A stretch of DNA of 42,340 nt from Microcoleus sp. CAWBG506 (GTDB lineage Bacteria > Cyanobacteriota > Cyanobacteriia > Cyanobacteriales > Microcoleaceae): the NCBI GenBank assembly GCA_020883125.1, contig JAHREW010000023.1, forward strand, positions 57,124 through 99,463, read 5' to 3'. The position numbers and the translations under genes are program-made. The notes beneath the pieces are model-generated. The model worked only from the letters and a program-made list of their open reading frames with translations, ran no database searches and was not told the DNA's origin. Of this stretch, positions 1 to 8,342 are shown piece after piece; position 1 is the stretch's first letter, and each line of letters starts with the position of its first letter.

Positions 1-248
1 AAAACATTGAATAAAATCTGTAGGGGCGGGTTCACCGATGAATTTTGCCACCTACAAACCATCTTGAAAAACCCGCCCCCACCCAACGAATAACCCCGAT
101 TTACCATCGTCACCCCAGGGTAAAATTTATGGTAAAACATTGAATAAAATCTGTAGGGGCGGGTTCACCGATGAATTTTGCCACCTACAAACCATCTTGA
201 AAAACCCGCCCCCACCCAACGAATAACCCCGATTTACCATCGTCACCC
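1..248. repeat. Two direct copies of a ~115-bp GC-rich intergenic repeat
   Basis: Bases 1-115 recur at 134-248 (offset 133 bp) with no difference that I could see. Each copy has an inverted pair, taggggcgggtt near its start and aacccgcccc about 40 bases on, so each can fold into a stem-loop. The first copy starts at the window edge and may extend further left. There is no coding potential. It resembles the short palindromic extragenic repeats common in filamentous cyanobacteria. Confidence 0.85.
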
Positions 249-357
249 AATCGTTATAATCAATTAATTATGAATTTTTGGGCGGGAATTGGGCGGGTTT
301 ATTATATTGTTTGTGGGTGGCAATTATGGTTTGACAGGTCAAGACAGTATCTACGAT

Positions 358-426
358 GGCCTGTAGGGGCGGGTTTTACCAACCATTTATGTTGCAAACC
401 AACAATATAATAAACCCGCCCCCACC
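358..426. repeat. Third, diverged copy of the gggcggg hairpin repeat
   Basis: The arms ctgtaggggcgggttt and aaacccgcccccacccaacg match those of the repeats at 1-248, but the loop differs in sequence. Arm conservation with loop variation suggests that the folded structure is what defines the family. It ends just before the stop codon of the chelatase gene on the minus strand and may act as its transcription end. Confidence 0.7.
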
Positions 427-437
427 CAACGATTCAA

Positions 438-1658
438 TTAATGAGAATGCCCGTGCCCGCCATGAGAATGCCCGTGCCCGTGAGAATGCCCATGATCTCC
501 ATGAGAATGACCGCGATCTCCATGAGAATGTCCGTGCCCTTCATGAGAATGTACGTGATCCCGGATAACCAAATTCGGATTCACCGCCACAGCCGTCTCA
601 CTCAACAACGCTTCAATCTGCGGATTTGCCCACTCTGCCGCCATTTTCAGAAACTCAGGATGGTCATTCACGCAAGGCAATTTGCGGTAAGTAACTCCCT
701 GACGTTGCTTCTGCAAAGACTCAATCACATGATCTACATCTAACAATGTTTCATGGTTTTCTGTTGCAAATCCGATCGGCATAAACACGATCGCAGTTGC
801 ACCCAAATCAATCAAATTCTTTGCAGCCAACGTCGCATCCGGCTGAGTCCATTCAATCAGCGGCGTGTCGTGATTCAGCCAGCCCACCGAAATCAAAGGA
901 TAGCGATACATCAAACGTTCCCGCACGCGATCGTACAAAGCTTGACTTTCGACAATACCGGAAGTGAAGCCCTTCGCCTTGTGCGGACAACCGTGATTCA
1001 TCAGCACAATTCCAATCTGAGAAGGCAAATGTGCTACTGCTAAATCATTCTTAATTTCCTCTTCCACCAAATCTGCCATTAGCTGAATGTAAGCAGGTTC
1101 ATCGTAAAAAGAAGGAATGTAGCGCTGTCCTTTTACCCAATGTTCTTTACCATCAAAGGTTTGTGCTAAAGCATTGTTTACCTGTTCCACAGCAATCCCG
1201 CTGGTGAAAACAGAATCAACAACCAACAGCGGATAAATCAGAATTTTGTCAAATCCTTCAGCCTTAATTTGCGGGATTACTTGTTCCGGCAAAAACGGCG
1301 CGCAAAAGTTAAAAGCTTTGAACACTTTTACTTTGTCGCCCCATTTTTCCTGCAAATTCTGTTCAATCCCAGCCCGTTGCTGTTCAAAAATTGCATTGTG
1401 CGGCGACACGAATTGACCGTGTTGGTGACTCCACTCGTGCAAGTCAAAAATTGCCAAAATCTTCGCTAGCGGCGGATAAATCCAATTTGGTACCGGTGCA
1501 AACTTTGCCGTAAGTAAGTTTAAAGCTTGCTCGTTGTAGTTGGCGAAATCGTCGTAGCTTTCGACTTCGCCGTAACCCATCAGCAACACAGCTACGCGAT
1601 CGCTATTTGCCGGTTCAGCAGATGTTTTTAAATCAATTTTTTCTGGAGAAGCAACCAC
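438..1658 (-). CDS. Ferrochelatase-family metal chelatase with His-rich C-terminal tail
   Basis: This 406-residue protein belongs to the class II chelatase (ferrochelatase) fold. The two catalytic landmarks are visible: H222 in MNHGCPH, equivalent to the FSxHG histidine, and E303 in GFATENHETLLDVD, equivalent to the conserved HxETL glutamate. The substrate-binding stretch around W270 (HDTPLIEW) also fits. The N-terminus (VAVLLMGYGE) lacks the usual LNLGGP of canonical HemH and there is no C-terminal chlorophyll-binding helix, so this is probably the cyanobacterial paralogue and not the main haem enzyme. The metal and tetrapyrrole are uncertain. Residues 368-406 hold 17 histidines in HSHGHG-type repeats, a likely metal store or loading tail as in some CbiX/SirB chelatases. 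The start is GTG, with gagg about 8 bases upstream. Confidence 0.8.
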   Translation of the reverse strand: MVASPEKIDLKTSAEPANSDRVAVLLMGYGEVESYDDFANYNEQALNLLTAKFAPVPNWIYPPLAKILAIFDLHEWSHQHGQFVSPHNAIFEQQRAGIEQNLQEKWGDKVKVFKAFNFCAPFLPEQVIPQIKAEGFDKILIYPLLVVDSVFTSGIAVEQVNNALAQTFDGKEHWVKGQRYIPSFYDEPAYIQLMADLVEEEIKNDLAVAHLPSQIGIVLMNHGCPHKAKGFTSGIVESQALYDRVRERLMYRYPLISVGWLNHDTPLIEWTQPDATLAAKNLIDLGATAIVFMPIGFATENHETLLDVDHVIESLQKQRQGVTYRKLPCVNDHPEFLKMAAEWANPQIEALLSETAVAVNPNLVIRDHVHSHEGHGHSHGDRGHSHGDHGHSHGHGHSHGGHGHSH

Positions 1659-2126
1659 TTTATATTCCTCAATTTCAATGATTTTCAGAGTCGCAGGAAG
1701 GATGAATAAGAATTGCGAAAAGGCATCCGGTTTCTAGACTCCCCGGAGATCCCCCTCGCATCCCCCTTAAGAAGGGGGACTTTGAGAAGACTCTTGTTCC
1801 CTCCTTAAGAAGGGAGACTTTGAGACTCTTTCTCCCCCCTTCTTAAGGGGGGCTGGGGGGGATCGGAATCTGATAGGAAAGGCAAGAGAATACGCCGCAG
1901 GGTCTGGGACAAAGGGCATTAAGTTTTATGTTTTCTTAAGACTTCCTGACTTTGCCTCTGCTTTCGGTGTATCGGAGCGTTCCCAGCGTTTATTTTGGGG
2001 GGATACCCTTCAAACAGAACTCTGTTATCAGTTTAACATCCTATCCCCCTGCATGGCATATAATTAGTTATAGTGTACAATAAAGTAAAGTTATGTTAAG
2101 CTCTTGATTAATTTTATTGAAGCAAG
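1659..2126. other. Intergenic region with palindromic C-rich/G-rich repeats
   Basis: This is the shared upstream region of the divergent chelatase and hydrolase-like genes. Bases 1750-1865 hold three related palindromes of the type cccccttaagaaggggg, spaced by 'actttgaga' segments, the last in opposite orientation (cccttcttaagggggg). From 1870 to 2126 I see no gene; it is AT-rich near 2055-2100 (tataattagttatagtgtac), which could hold the promoter of the gene at 2127. Confidence 0.6.
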
Positions 2127-2711
2127 ATGAGACTGGTAATTTGCCCCGGAATCCATGACCCAAAACTGACTGATGCTTTCCTGGCGGGAATTTCAGAGGT
2201 TTGGGGAGATGCAGAACTTCGGCAAAATACCCAAACATTCTACCCTGTCAAGATTTTTCCGGCTCATAAACATCCACCTTTCTGTGCCCTTGACATATTG
2301 CACTTTTTGTGCACTGAAAAGTTGTCTGGAGAAAGTCTAGTATTTGTCAGCTTTTCGGCTGGGGTAGTTGGGGCGATCGGGGCGGCGTGGATGTGGCAAC
2401 AAATCGGTGGCAAAGTCGCAGCCTTCATTGCTTTAGACGGTTGGGGAGTACCCATTGGGGGGACTTTTCCCATCCATCGCATCAGCCACGATCGCTTTAC
2501 ACACTGGAGTTCGGCAATTCTAGGTGGCGGTGGAGATGGCTTTTATGCCGCTCCACCGATCGCCCATTTAGATTTGTGGGGCCAACCCCAAACCGCCCTA
2601 GGCTGGCAAACCAGTCACACAGCCGACGGTAGGGAAACTTTTAAACCCGCCACCGCAGCAACATTTTTAGTCCACTTATTGAAACGTTACGGAGTCCAAT
2701 CAGTTGTTTAA
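2127..2711 (+). CDS. Alpha/beta-hydrolase-like conserved cyanobacterial protein
   Basis: This protein of 194 residues has no signal peptide. Residues 71-81 (LVFVSFSAGVV) form a strand-elbow-helix with S77 in SFSAG, a nucleophile elbow of the alpha/beta hydrolase type. D104 in FIALDGWGVP follows the next strand. The opening MRLVICPGIHDP also looks like a hydrolase first strand and loop. H163 of the segment TSHTADGRETFKP near the C-terminus could be the acid-base histidine, but this is inference. The protein is short for a full hydrolase (usually 220-300) and no substrate is indicated. Its stop overlaps the next gene by 8 bases, suggesting translational coupling. Confidence 0.65.
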   Translation: MRLVICPGIHDPKLTDAFLAGISEVWGDAELRQNTQTFYPVKIFPAHKHPPFCALDILHFLCTEKLSGESLVFVSFSAGVVGAIGAAWMWQQIGGKVAAFIALDGWGVPIGGTFPIHRISHDRFTHWSSAILGGGGDGFYAAPPIAHLDLWGQPQTALGWQTSHTADGRETFKPATAATFLVHLLKRYGVQSVV

Positions 2712-3432
2712 CTTTAATTTATTATCCTCAGCGATCGCGCCTATTTTCAATCTCACCGCCCTCGAAAATTCTGTATCTTCTTCAGAGAGAAGAAACAGCC
2801 TCCAGCAGTGGTTGATATTTGGTGCCTCAGCTTTTTTAGTATCAATTCCAGTTTTTGTCCAAGCACCATTAGTGCGTTTGTATCCAACCATCAGTTTGCT
2901 CTCAACTATTCCCTGGTTCGTACTTAGTTTAATCTTAATTTTTCGCCCAAAAACCCAACTTTGGGGAGACTTATTATTAGGATTTGCCGGATGTTGGTTG
3001 GCTGGTTCGATTTATTGGGGCTGGTTTAGGTGGGAACCAATTTTACATCTACCTATAGAAGCAATTGGCTTGCCGTTTGCGATTTGGTGCTTGGGCAAAT
3101 CTTGGGGAAAAGTGGGAGCGTATTTTTATTTAGGTTCGCTATTTGGCACTGCTATTACTGATTTATATTTTTACTTAACCGGTTTGATGCCCTACTGGCG
3201 GCAAGTCATGCACGCCGAACCGGAATTGGCGATGCCGATTTTTCAAAGTGCGATCGGGCAAATTGAAACTCCTTGGGGCATAGGTTGGGCTTTGGTTTTA
3301 ATTGCTGTGCTTTTAAGTGTCGGTTTGGTGAGTTTGCGCGATCGGACTTTGCACTGGCGGGCATTCAGCGGTGCTGTTTTGAGCACGCTTTTAGTAGACG
3401 GCTTATTTTGGCTAGCTGCATCTGCTGCTTAA
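2704..3432 (+). CDS. Polytopic membrane protein, probably DUF3120 family
   Basis: This 242-residue integral membrane protein has about six hydrophobic segments (around residues 35-55, 62-80, 88-105, 118-150, 190-208 and 222-240). The first ~33 residues are polar. It starts with TTG inside the end of the preceding gene (8-base overlap), so the two are very likely cotranscribed. Length, the Trp-rich loop (GSIYWGWFRWEP) and the pattern LPYWRQVMHAEPELAMPIFQ are consistent with the cyanobacterial DUF3120 membrane family, recalled from memory and not checked. Function is unknown. A transporter or membrane-assembly role is possible but not shown by the sequence. Confidence 0.7.
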   Translation: MFNFNLLSSAIAPIFNLTALENSVSSSERRNSLQQWLIFGASAFLVSIPVFVQAPLVRLYPTISLLSTIPWFVLSLILIFRPKTQLWGDLLLGFAGCWLAGSIYWGWFRWEPILHLPIEAIGLPFAIWCLGKSWGKVGAYFYLGSLFGTAITDLYFYLTGLMPYWRQVMHAEPELAMPIFQSAIGQIETPWGIGWALVLIAVLLSVGLVSLRDRTLHWRAFSGAVLSTLLVDGLFWLAASAA

Positions 3433-3454
3433 GACTTATGATTTCTTTCTACTC

Positions 3455-3594
3455 GTTTCCAGGAAGAGCCTGGAAACGCAGATCCGGAGGCTCTGCCTCC
3501 AATTTTTGTTCCGAAACGAGGCAGTTTTTTCAGATTTTCGGAAACGAGGCAGAGCCTCTAGATATTGTTTCCCAGGCTCTTCCTGGGAACCAGT
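3455..3594. repeat. MITE-like nested palindrome element
   Basis: The ends are related inverted repeats: gtttccaggaagagcctgg at the left and cccaggctcttcctggg at the right, each itself a hairpin. Inside lie ggaggctctgcctcc (3487-3500) and its partner gaggcagagcctc (3546-3558). The whole can fold into one long imperfect structure. A shortened relative lies at 35553-35603. There is no coding capacity. Confidence 0.7.
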
Positions 3595-3635
3595 TATGAG
3601 TTAAAATCTAACATCTAACATCTAACATCGAGATC

Positions 3636-4484
3636 ATGGCTTTTATTTCAATTGGCGGTGTAGAACACTATTACGAGTGGATAACAGCAGACGAAAGCGC
3701 CCAACCCAGTGGCAAACCTGTGATGGTATTTTTGCACGGATGGGCAGGCTCGGCTCGCTACTGGGAAAGCACGGCGCGGGCTATTGCTGGTGAGTTTGAC
3801 TGTTTGCTTTACGACATGAGAGGTTTTGGACGTTCTCCACTGCCAAAAAATCCTCCTGAGTCTAGCTACGAACTCGAAACCTATGCCCATGAATTGGCAC
3901 AATTACTAGCAGCTTTGAAGTTAAGTCGCGTCTATCTCAATGCTCATTCTACAGGTGCATCGATCGCTACTTTATTTCTTAACCTTTATCCTGAAAAAGT
4001 AGAAAAAGCGATTCTGACTTGCAGTGGCATTTTTGAATACGACGAAAAAGCCTTTACAACTTTTCACAAATTCGGTGGCTATGTGGTCAAATTCCGGCCA
4101 CCTTGGTTGGCTTCTATTCCCTTTGTCGATCGCCTATTTATGGCACGGTTTTTGCACCGCTCCCTGCCGACAGAGGTCAGTTTGGCATTTCTCAAGGATT
4201 TCTTAATGGCAGATGAGGAAGCGGCTATAGGTACAATGGTGACAGCAGTCAGCAAAAAAGCTGCGGAGGAAATGCCCCAAGAATTTGCGCGCCTAAGTGT
4301 TCCCACACTGCTGGTAGCTGGAGAATTCGATCAAATTATTCCGGCAATCATGGGCAAACAAGCCGCTTCCCTCAGCGACAAAGTAGAATTTGTTATAATC
4401 CCAAATACATCTCACTTTCCGATGCTGGAGGATGCCACAACATATTTGCAGCGAATCCGGGATTTTTTGCCAGCAGTGGCATAA
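3636..4484 (+). CDS. Alpha/beta-fold hydrolase
   Basis: This 282-residue protein is a complete alpha/beta hydrolase of the epoxide hydrolase/haloperoxidase-like group. The oxyanion HG is at 34-35 (VFLHGWAGSARYW), the nucleophile S105 lies in NAHSTGAS, the acid D232 in VAGEFDQIIP, and the catalytic H260 in NTSHFPMLED. DMRGFGRS (60-67) is the usual strand-4 signature. There is a cap region around 135-210. There is no signal peptide, so it should be cytoplasmic. The substrate cannot be told from sequence. It is transcribed alone; 3606-3630 just upstream is a small tandem of 'atctaac', of no obvious role. Confidence 0.85.
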   Translation: MAFISIGGVEHYYEWITADESAQPSGKPVMVFLHGWAGSARYWESTARAIAGEFDCLLYDMRGFGRSPLPKNPPESSYELETYAHELAQLLAALKLSRVYLNAHSTGASIATLFLNLYPEKVEKAILTCSGIFEYDEKAFTTFHKFGGYVVKFRPPWLASIPFVDRLFMARFLHRSLPTEVSLAFLKDFLMADEEAAIGTMVTAVSKKAAEEMPQEFARLSVPTLLVAGEFDQIIPAIMGKQAASLSDKVEFVIIPNTSHFPMLEDATTYLQRIRDFLPAVA

Positions 4485-4592
4485 CTGAGTTAATGTTCAT
4501 CTAATGTACGATCGGGGAAGCCAGCTTTGAGAGCAGCCTTTACTCCGATCTTAATTTTTAATTCCTAATTTCTGAAAGCGAAAGGTGGTAAC

Positions 4593-5534
4593 ATGAACGA
4601 CCTCGACCAATACTATAGAGTGCTGGAAATATTGCCGGGAGCAACTCCTGAAGAAATTACCCAAGCCTACAAGGATTTAGCGTTCATTTGGCACCCCGAT
4701 CGCATTCCCAAAGATCGCCCCAGATTGCTAGAAAAAGCTGAAGCAAAGATTAAGGAAATTAATCAAGCTCGCGAAAAATTGCGATCGATTCAGCCCAGGG
4801 CTCAGCATCAAAATAGTCAACACAAAAACACCCAGCACCAAAACACTCAGCACCAAAACACCCAGCACCAAAGCTCTCAGCACCAAAACACCCAGCACCA
4901 AAACACCCAGTACCAAAGCTCTCAGTACCAAAGCTCTCAGTACAGAAACTCTCAGTACAGAAACTCTACATACCAAAACTCCCCATACCAAAATACTCAG
5001 CCACCACCGGCAAGCCCAAAAGAAACCCGTTATTCTTCAGAGGCTTATCCTGGAAAATATGCTGGAAACTCTTCTGCAAATCCTTCAGGGCCATATTCAA
5101 CTACCCCCCGTTACCAATCATCCTCATCCTCACCCTCATCCTCATCTTACCGCCCCGCTACCCCACAAAGTCCCGATTTGAGCGGTTCCAACTTCAAAGG
5201 AGCTTCGTTAAAAGAAAAGGATTTTGCCGGCAGAAACTTGAGCAATGCTAACTTGAGTCAAGCCGACTTAAGCGATGCTTTTCTACATAACGTTAACCTC
5301 ACAGGCGCAAATTTACATAAAGCAAATTTGTTCAGAGCGAACCTGTTAGGAGCTTGTTTAATCAATGCCAACTTGAGAGAAACTAACTTAATCGGAGCTG
5401 ATTTGAGTGGCGCTGACTTGAGTGGCGCAGATTTAACAGGAGCTAAAATCGGTTATGGCGATCGAGTAATGGTAAAACTTACCGGAGCCAGATTATCGGG
5501 AACTATCTTACCCGATGGTACTGTTCACAGTTAA
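4593..5534 (+). CDS. J-domain protein with Gln/Asn-rich repeat linker and pentapeptide-repeat C-terminus
   Basis: This 313-residue protein has three parts. Residues 1-65 are a DnaJ J-domain with the HPD triad at 34-36, which should stimulate a DnaK ATPase. Residues 68-145 are a low-complexity linker built from QHQNT/QYQSS pentads, followed by a Ser/Pro-rich stretch to about 190. Residues 195-300 are pentapeptide repeats of the A(D/N)LSG type (for example ANLSQADLSDAFL), predicted to form a right-handed beta-helix. There are no zinc fingers or DnaJ C-domains, so this is a specialised class III (DnaJC-like) co-chaperone. The Gln-rich part comes from 15-bp DNA repeats (4800-4990) and may vary in length between strains. 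A good ribosome site (aaaggtgg) precedes the ATG. Confidence 0.85.
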   Translation: MNDLDQYYRVLEILPGATPEEITQAYKDLAFIWHPDRIPKDRPRLLEKAEAKIKEINQAREKLRSIQPRAQHQNSQHKNTQHQNTQHQNTQHQSSQHQNTQHQNTQYQSSQYQSSQYRNSQYRNSTYQNSPYQNTQPPPASPKETRYSSEAYPGKYAGNSSANPSGPYSTTPRYQSSSSSPSSSSYRPATPQSPDLSGSNFKGASLKEKDFAGRNLSNANLSQADLSDAFLHNVNLTGANLHKANLFRANLLGACLINANLRETNLIGADLSGADLSGADLTGAKIGYGDRVMVKLTGARLSGTILPDGTVHS

Positions 5535-5651
5535 TCACTGTTGATTAGTTATATGTTATTTGTTATTTATAACTTTTGGGTTGCAGGTGGTGGCATCAGG
5601 ACTAATGCCCTAGGCCCTAGGCCCGATTCCCCATGCTCGCAAAGGATATTC

Positions 5652-6521
5652 CTAGAGTTTAGCGCGAAATTTTCTGCCTGTAGCCAGCATCGCAACTCCG
5701 GCTATCAAACCGCCCAGAGTCATAGGTTCGGGAACCGGTTCGGCTTTTTGGGTTCCCAAAGAACCGCCTTTAATAAATACAGCAGAATCTAAATTACCAT
5801 CCCCCACATCTTTAATGCGGATGCTGAGAACATTCGTCTGATTTTTATTGAGCAAACCCTCAAAACCTAAAACTTTAGTAAAGCCATCCAGCTTAATAAT
5901 ATTAGCAGCCAGGCCTGTCACGACTGGATTATTGATATAGTCGGAGTGATCTTGAGAGCGATTATTTGGATCGGGAACCAGATTATTAATGGTAACAGCT
6001 TTGCCGTCGCTCAACTTGGCCAAATTATTGCCATTCAACAGCAGTTCAAAATCGTCATTAAATGGAGAACCACCAAACTCAGGAAACTCCTCGGAACCAA
6101 ATACATATTCAAAGAACAACTTTTGGGCGGTAGAGTCAGCAAAAAAACTGAGGTTGAGCTGAGTTAAATCTCCAGCTTCACCTTTGGGCCCAAAGTCAGT
6201 GTTTAAATCAGTGCCATTGAAGAAGAGATTATCTTTTTTATTCCTGCCGGCTATGTCAGCTACTCTACCAGTGCTGAGAACAACACCTGAGTGCAAACCG
6301 AAGGGGTCATTTGTAAAAGTACCAAAAGCAGCACTATTTCCAGTCACTGACACAGAGAAATTACTCAATCCCGCTGTCTGAGTTCCTAACAACTGGTTTT
6401 TTAAAGTTTCGGTATTATTGGTTGCACCTACAGAAAATGCCATCGCGGGTGCGGTCAACAAGCTGAAAGCAGCAGCGGTGAATGTAGCAGTTAAGGCAGC
6501 AATTTTATAAGGGCTGAGCAT
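5652..6521 (-). CDS. PEP-CTERM exported protein with choice-of-anchor L-type domain
   Basis: This 289-residue secreted protein has an N-terminal signal peptide ending near AMA-FS (residue 28). The core contains GVVLSTGRV and EYVFGSEEFPEF..SPFNDDFEL, signatures of the choice-of-anchor L domain family. The C-terminus (VPEPMTLGGLIAGVAML then a basic RKFR tail) is a PEP-CTERM sorting signal, cut and processed by exosortase in the inner membrane. The protein is therefore expected at the cell surface or in the exopolysaccharide sheath. No exosortase gene is in the window. It is a lone gene; 6522-6600 upstream is AT-rich and probably holds its promoter. Confidence 0.88.
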   Translation of the reverse strand: MLSPYKIAALTATFTAAAFSLLTAPAMAFSVGATNNTETLKNQLLGTQTAGLSNFSVSVTGNSAAFGTFTNDPFGLHSGVVLSTGRVADIAGRNKKDNLFFNGTDLNTDFGPKGEAGDLTQLNLSFFADSTAQKLFFEYVFGSEEFPEFGGSPFNDDFELLLNGNNLAKLSDGKAVTINNLVPDPNNRSQDHSDYINNPVVTGLAANIIKLDGFTKVLGFEGLLNKNQTNVLSIRIKDVGDGNLDSAVFIKGGSLGTQKAEPVPEPMTLGGLIAGVAMLATGRKFRAKL

Positions 6522-6768
6522 ATTTTTCTTGCTAAAATCACAGGTATAAATTCAATCCACAATTAGATCATGGCATTAAATAATGGTGATATATATAGCC
6601 TTTATCAACTCTTTAATTATCAGTATTTATACGGTAATAGTGAGAGATTTAAACTCGGTAATTATGGGCTGTGAGGCGATCGCATCAGCCAGAAGCCAGA
6701 AGCAAAAATCAGACCTGATTCTCCTGTTCGATCGCTGGAAAATCAAATCCAATCGAGGGCGGGCTTGG

Positions 6769-7008
6769 TCAAAAACCCCTTGCTACTCCCTTCCCACCTC
6801 GATCGGCAGCCTCATCCAACCAATCATCGGGTGTTACGACGATCGCATTAGCATTTCCCCAACCTTCCCGTTGCTGAATCTGGTGTCCCAGCCGTCGCAA
6901 CTGATCCAGCGTCGCACCATCAAAACCTCCCCGTTCCAGCATGAGGCGATCGGGCGGCCACTGATGGTGAATCCTCGGTGGCGATACAGCCTCACCGACA
7001 TTCATGTC
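6769..7008 (-). pseudogene. ggt: 3' fragment of gamma-glutamyltranspeptidase gene, cut off by a TnpB element
   Basis: Read on the minus strand from 7008, the sequence encodes DMNVGEAVSPPRIHHQW followed by GGFDGATLDQLRRLGHQI and GWGNANAIVVTPDDW. This is the C-terminal end of the small subunit of gamma-glutamyltranspeptidase (usual pattern: APRxHHQWLPD...GH). It ends at a natural stop at 6769 after KGVARGF. It has no start of its own; upstream lies the right end of the TnpB element. The remaining parts of the gene are at 8343-8839 on the same strand, so the element sits inside it. Confidence 0.85.
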
Positions 7009-7049
7009 TTGACATCCTCCCCGGCGTGAACGCGCGGGGATTCCCAGAA
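7009..7049 (-). ncRNA. Candidate 3' end of TnpB guide RNA (omega/reRNA scaffold)
   Basis: The 41 bases between the tnpB stop and the element end fold into a GC hairpin (ccccgcg..cgccgggg). In TnpB systems the omega RNA ends at the right end and its guide is the adjacent flanking DNA. Here the guide would read gacatgaatgtcggtg (minus strand from 7008), which is ggt sequence. Inference from known TnpB architecture; no expression evidence. Confidence 0.4.
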
Positions 7050-8255
7050 TCACTTCTGAGGCTTCCTCTTTCCCCGACTCGACTTACTTGAAGGAGTTTC
7101 CTCACCCAAACTCTTGCCGATGTCTCCAGAGGCGTTTAAAGTTCCCGTGTGCCCCACGGTACGAATTGCTAATTCCAAAATGTTGATAGCTGCGTTCCAG
7201 TCTCGGTCTAATACCAACCCACAATGATCACATTTATGAGTTCTTTGACTCAACGATTTCTTGACAACTTCCCCGCAATTAGAGCAATTCTGGCTAGTAT
7301 AATGTGGCGGTACAGCTAATGTTGCCACTCCAAACACCAGACCAAAATACTCTACCCATTGACGGAAAGCTGACCACGCAGCATCAGAAATAGACTTAGC
7401 CAGTTTTCGGTTTCTTACCATATTTCGCACCTGCAAATCCTCGTAGGCTACCAAGTCGTTAGACTGGACTACGCACCTTGCCAACTTCACGGCAAAATCT
7501 TGACGCTGCCTACTTACTTTCAGGTGTTTGCGACTGAGGCGATTTCTCGCTTTGACTCTATTTTTAGAACCTTTCTTGGTTCGACAAAGTTTACGGGACA
7601 ATCGCTTGAGAGTTTTTTCGGACTTTTTAAAATGTCGTGGGTTCTCAACAGTCTGCCCGTCAGAATCGGTGTAGAAATGAGTCAACCCAACATCAAGCCC
7701 GATGGTTTTACCCGTTGGTTCTCGTTTTTCAATTCGTTCAGCGTCGATGCAAAACTGGGTATAGTAGCCGTCTGCACGACGGACAACACGCACTCGCTTA
7801 ATCTGTTTCAACTGATAGAAGTGCAAGTCACGAGTCCCCCACAACTTGAAGCTTCCTGCTTCAAACCCGTCAGTAAAGGTGATAGTTTTCCTGTCCTCTG
7901 ACAGATTCCAGCCACAGGTTTTGTACTCGACAGAACCATGTGTTTGATGTTTCTTGAAACGCGGTAATTCTTTTTTCCCAGGTTTCGCTTTCTTGCAATT
8001 GCCGTAGAACCGAGAAATGGCAGACCAAGCACGTTCAGCGGATGCTTGTCTCGCCATTGAGTTGAGGTTGCCAGCCCAAGGGAATTCCTTGGCGAGAACG
8101 GCGCAATACGCACTCAGTTCGGATCGTCCGATTCCTGTGTTGTCCATCCAGTATCTGATGCAACTATTGCGAACAAATCTGGCAGTACGAATGGCTTCAT
8201 CAAGTCGCTCGTACTGTTGCTTTTTCCCCTCAAGTTTTGCTTCAAATACCAACAT
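7050..8255 (-). CDS. tnpB: RNA-guided endonuclease TnpB (IS200/IS605 family)
   Basis: The full-length TnpB is 401 residues from the ATG at 8255; a TTG 45 bases upstream is also in frame but adds residues atypical of the family. All RuvC residues are present: D188 in GLDVGL, E272 in VAYEDLQV and D352 in DRDWNAA. The zinc ribbon CxxC..CxxC is intact (C324, C327, C342, C345). The N-terminal MLVFEAKLEGKKQQYERLDE is the usual opening. The protein therefore looks active as a guide-directed nuclease. It has a basic C-terminal tail (SSKSSRGKRKPQK). There is no tnpA next to it. The reading frame is intact although the host gene around it is dead. Confidence 0.9.
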   Translation of the reverse strand: MLVFEAKLEGKKQQYERLDEAIRTARFVRNSCIRYWMDNTGIGRSELSAYCAVLAKEFPWAGNLNSMARQASAERAWSAISRFYGNCKKAKPGKKELPRFKKHQTHGSVEYKTCGWNLSEDRKTITFTDGFEAGSFKLWGTRDLHFYQLKQIKRVRVVRRADGYYTQFCIDAERIEKREPTGKTIGLDVGLTHFYTDSDGQTVENPRHFKKSEKTLKRLSRKLCRTKKGSKNRVKARNRLSRKHLKVSRQRQDFAVKLARCVVQSNDLVAYEDLQVRNMVRNRKLAKSISDAAWSAFRQWVEYFGLVFGVATLAVPPHYTSQNCSNCGEVVKKSLSQRTHKCDHCGLVLDRDWNAAINILELAIRTVGHTGTLNASGDIGKSLGEETPSSKSSRGKRKPQK

Positions 8256-8342
8256 CTTACGTTGTCGTTCTCGATCTAAATCATTGTACCACAAAATCAA
8301 AAAGCCGTCCTATAAGGACGGGGCTTTCAACCCAGTTTTTAG

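Larger units (their letters stand above)
7009..8342 (-). mobile_element. TnpB-only IS200/IS605-type element with IS608-like ends
   Basis: The element interrupts the ggt remnant. On the minus strand the left junction follows TTAC (complement of 8343-8346) and the right end finishes in GGATGTCAA at 7009. TTAC and TCAA are the cleavage motifs known for IS608, which supports these limits. A left hairpin (ccgtcc/ggacgg, 8299-8327) and a right hairpin (cccc..gggg, 7014-7036) lie at subterminal positions, as expected for single-strand transposition. Only tnpB is present, so movement would need a TnpA acting in trans. Limits are inferred from motifs and the host gene, not from an empty site. Confidence 0.75.

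Noticed and set aside
441..743. Plus-strand Met/Arg-rich frame
   Set aside because: It is the complement of the His-rich repeat tail of the chelatase gene.
4728..4991. Antisense 87-residue Leu/Val-rich frame
   Set aside because: It is the complement of the Gln-rich repeats of the J-domain gene; its repetitive composition is explained by that.
6583..7029. 148-residue frame on the plus strand
   Set aside because: It runs antisense to the ggt 3' remnant and into the TnpB right end; the minus-strand reading has clear homology.
7500..7901. 133-residue plus-strand frame
   Set aside because: It is antisense to tnpB and shows no recognisable domain.
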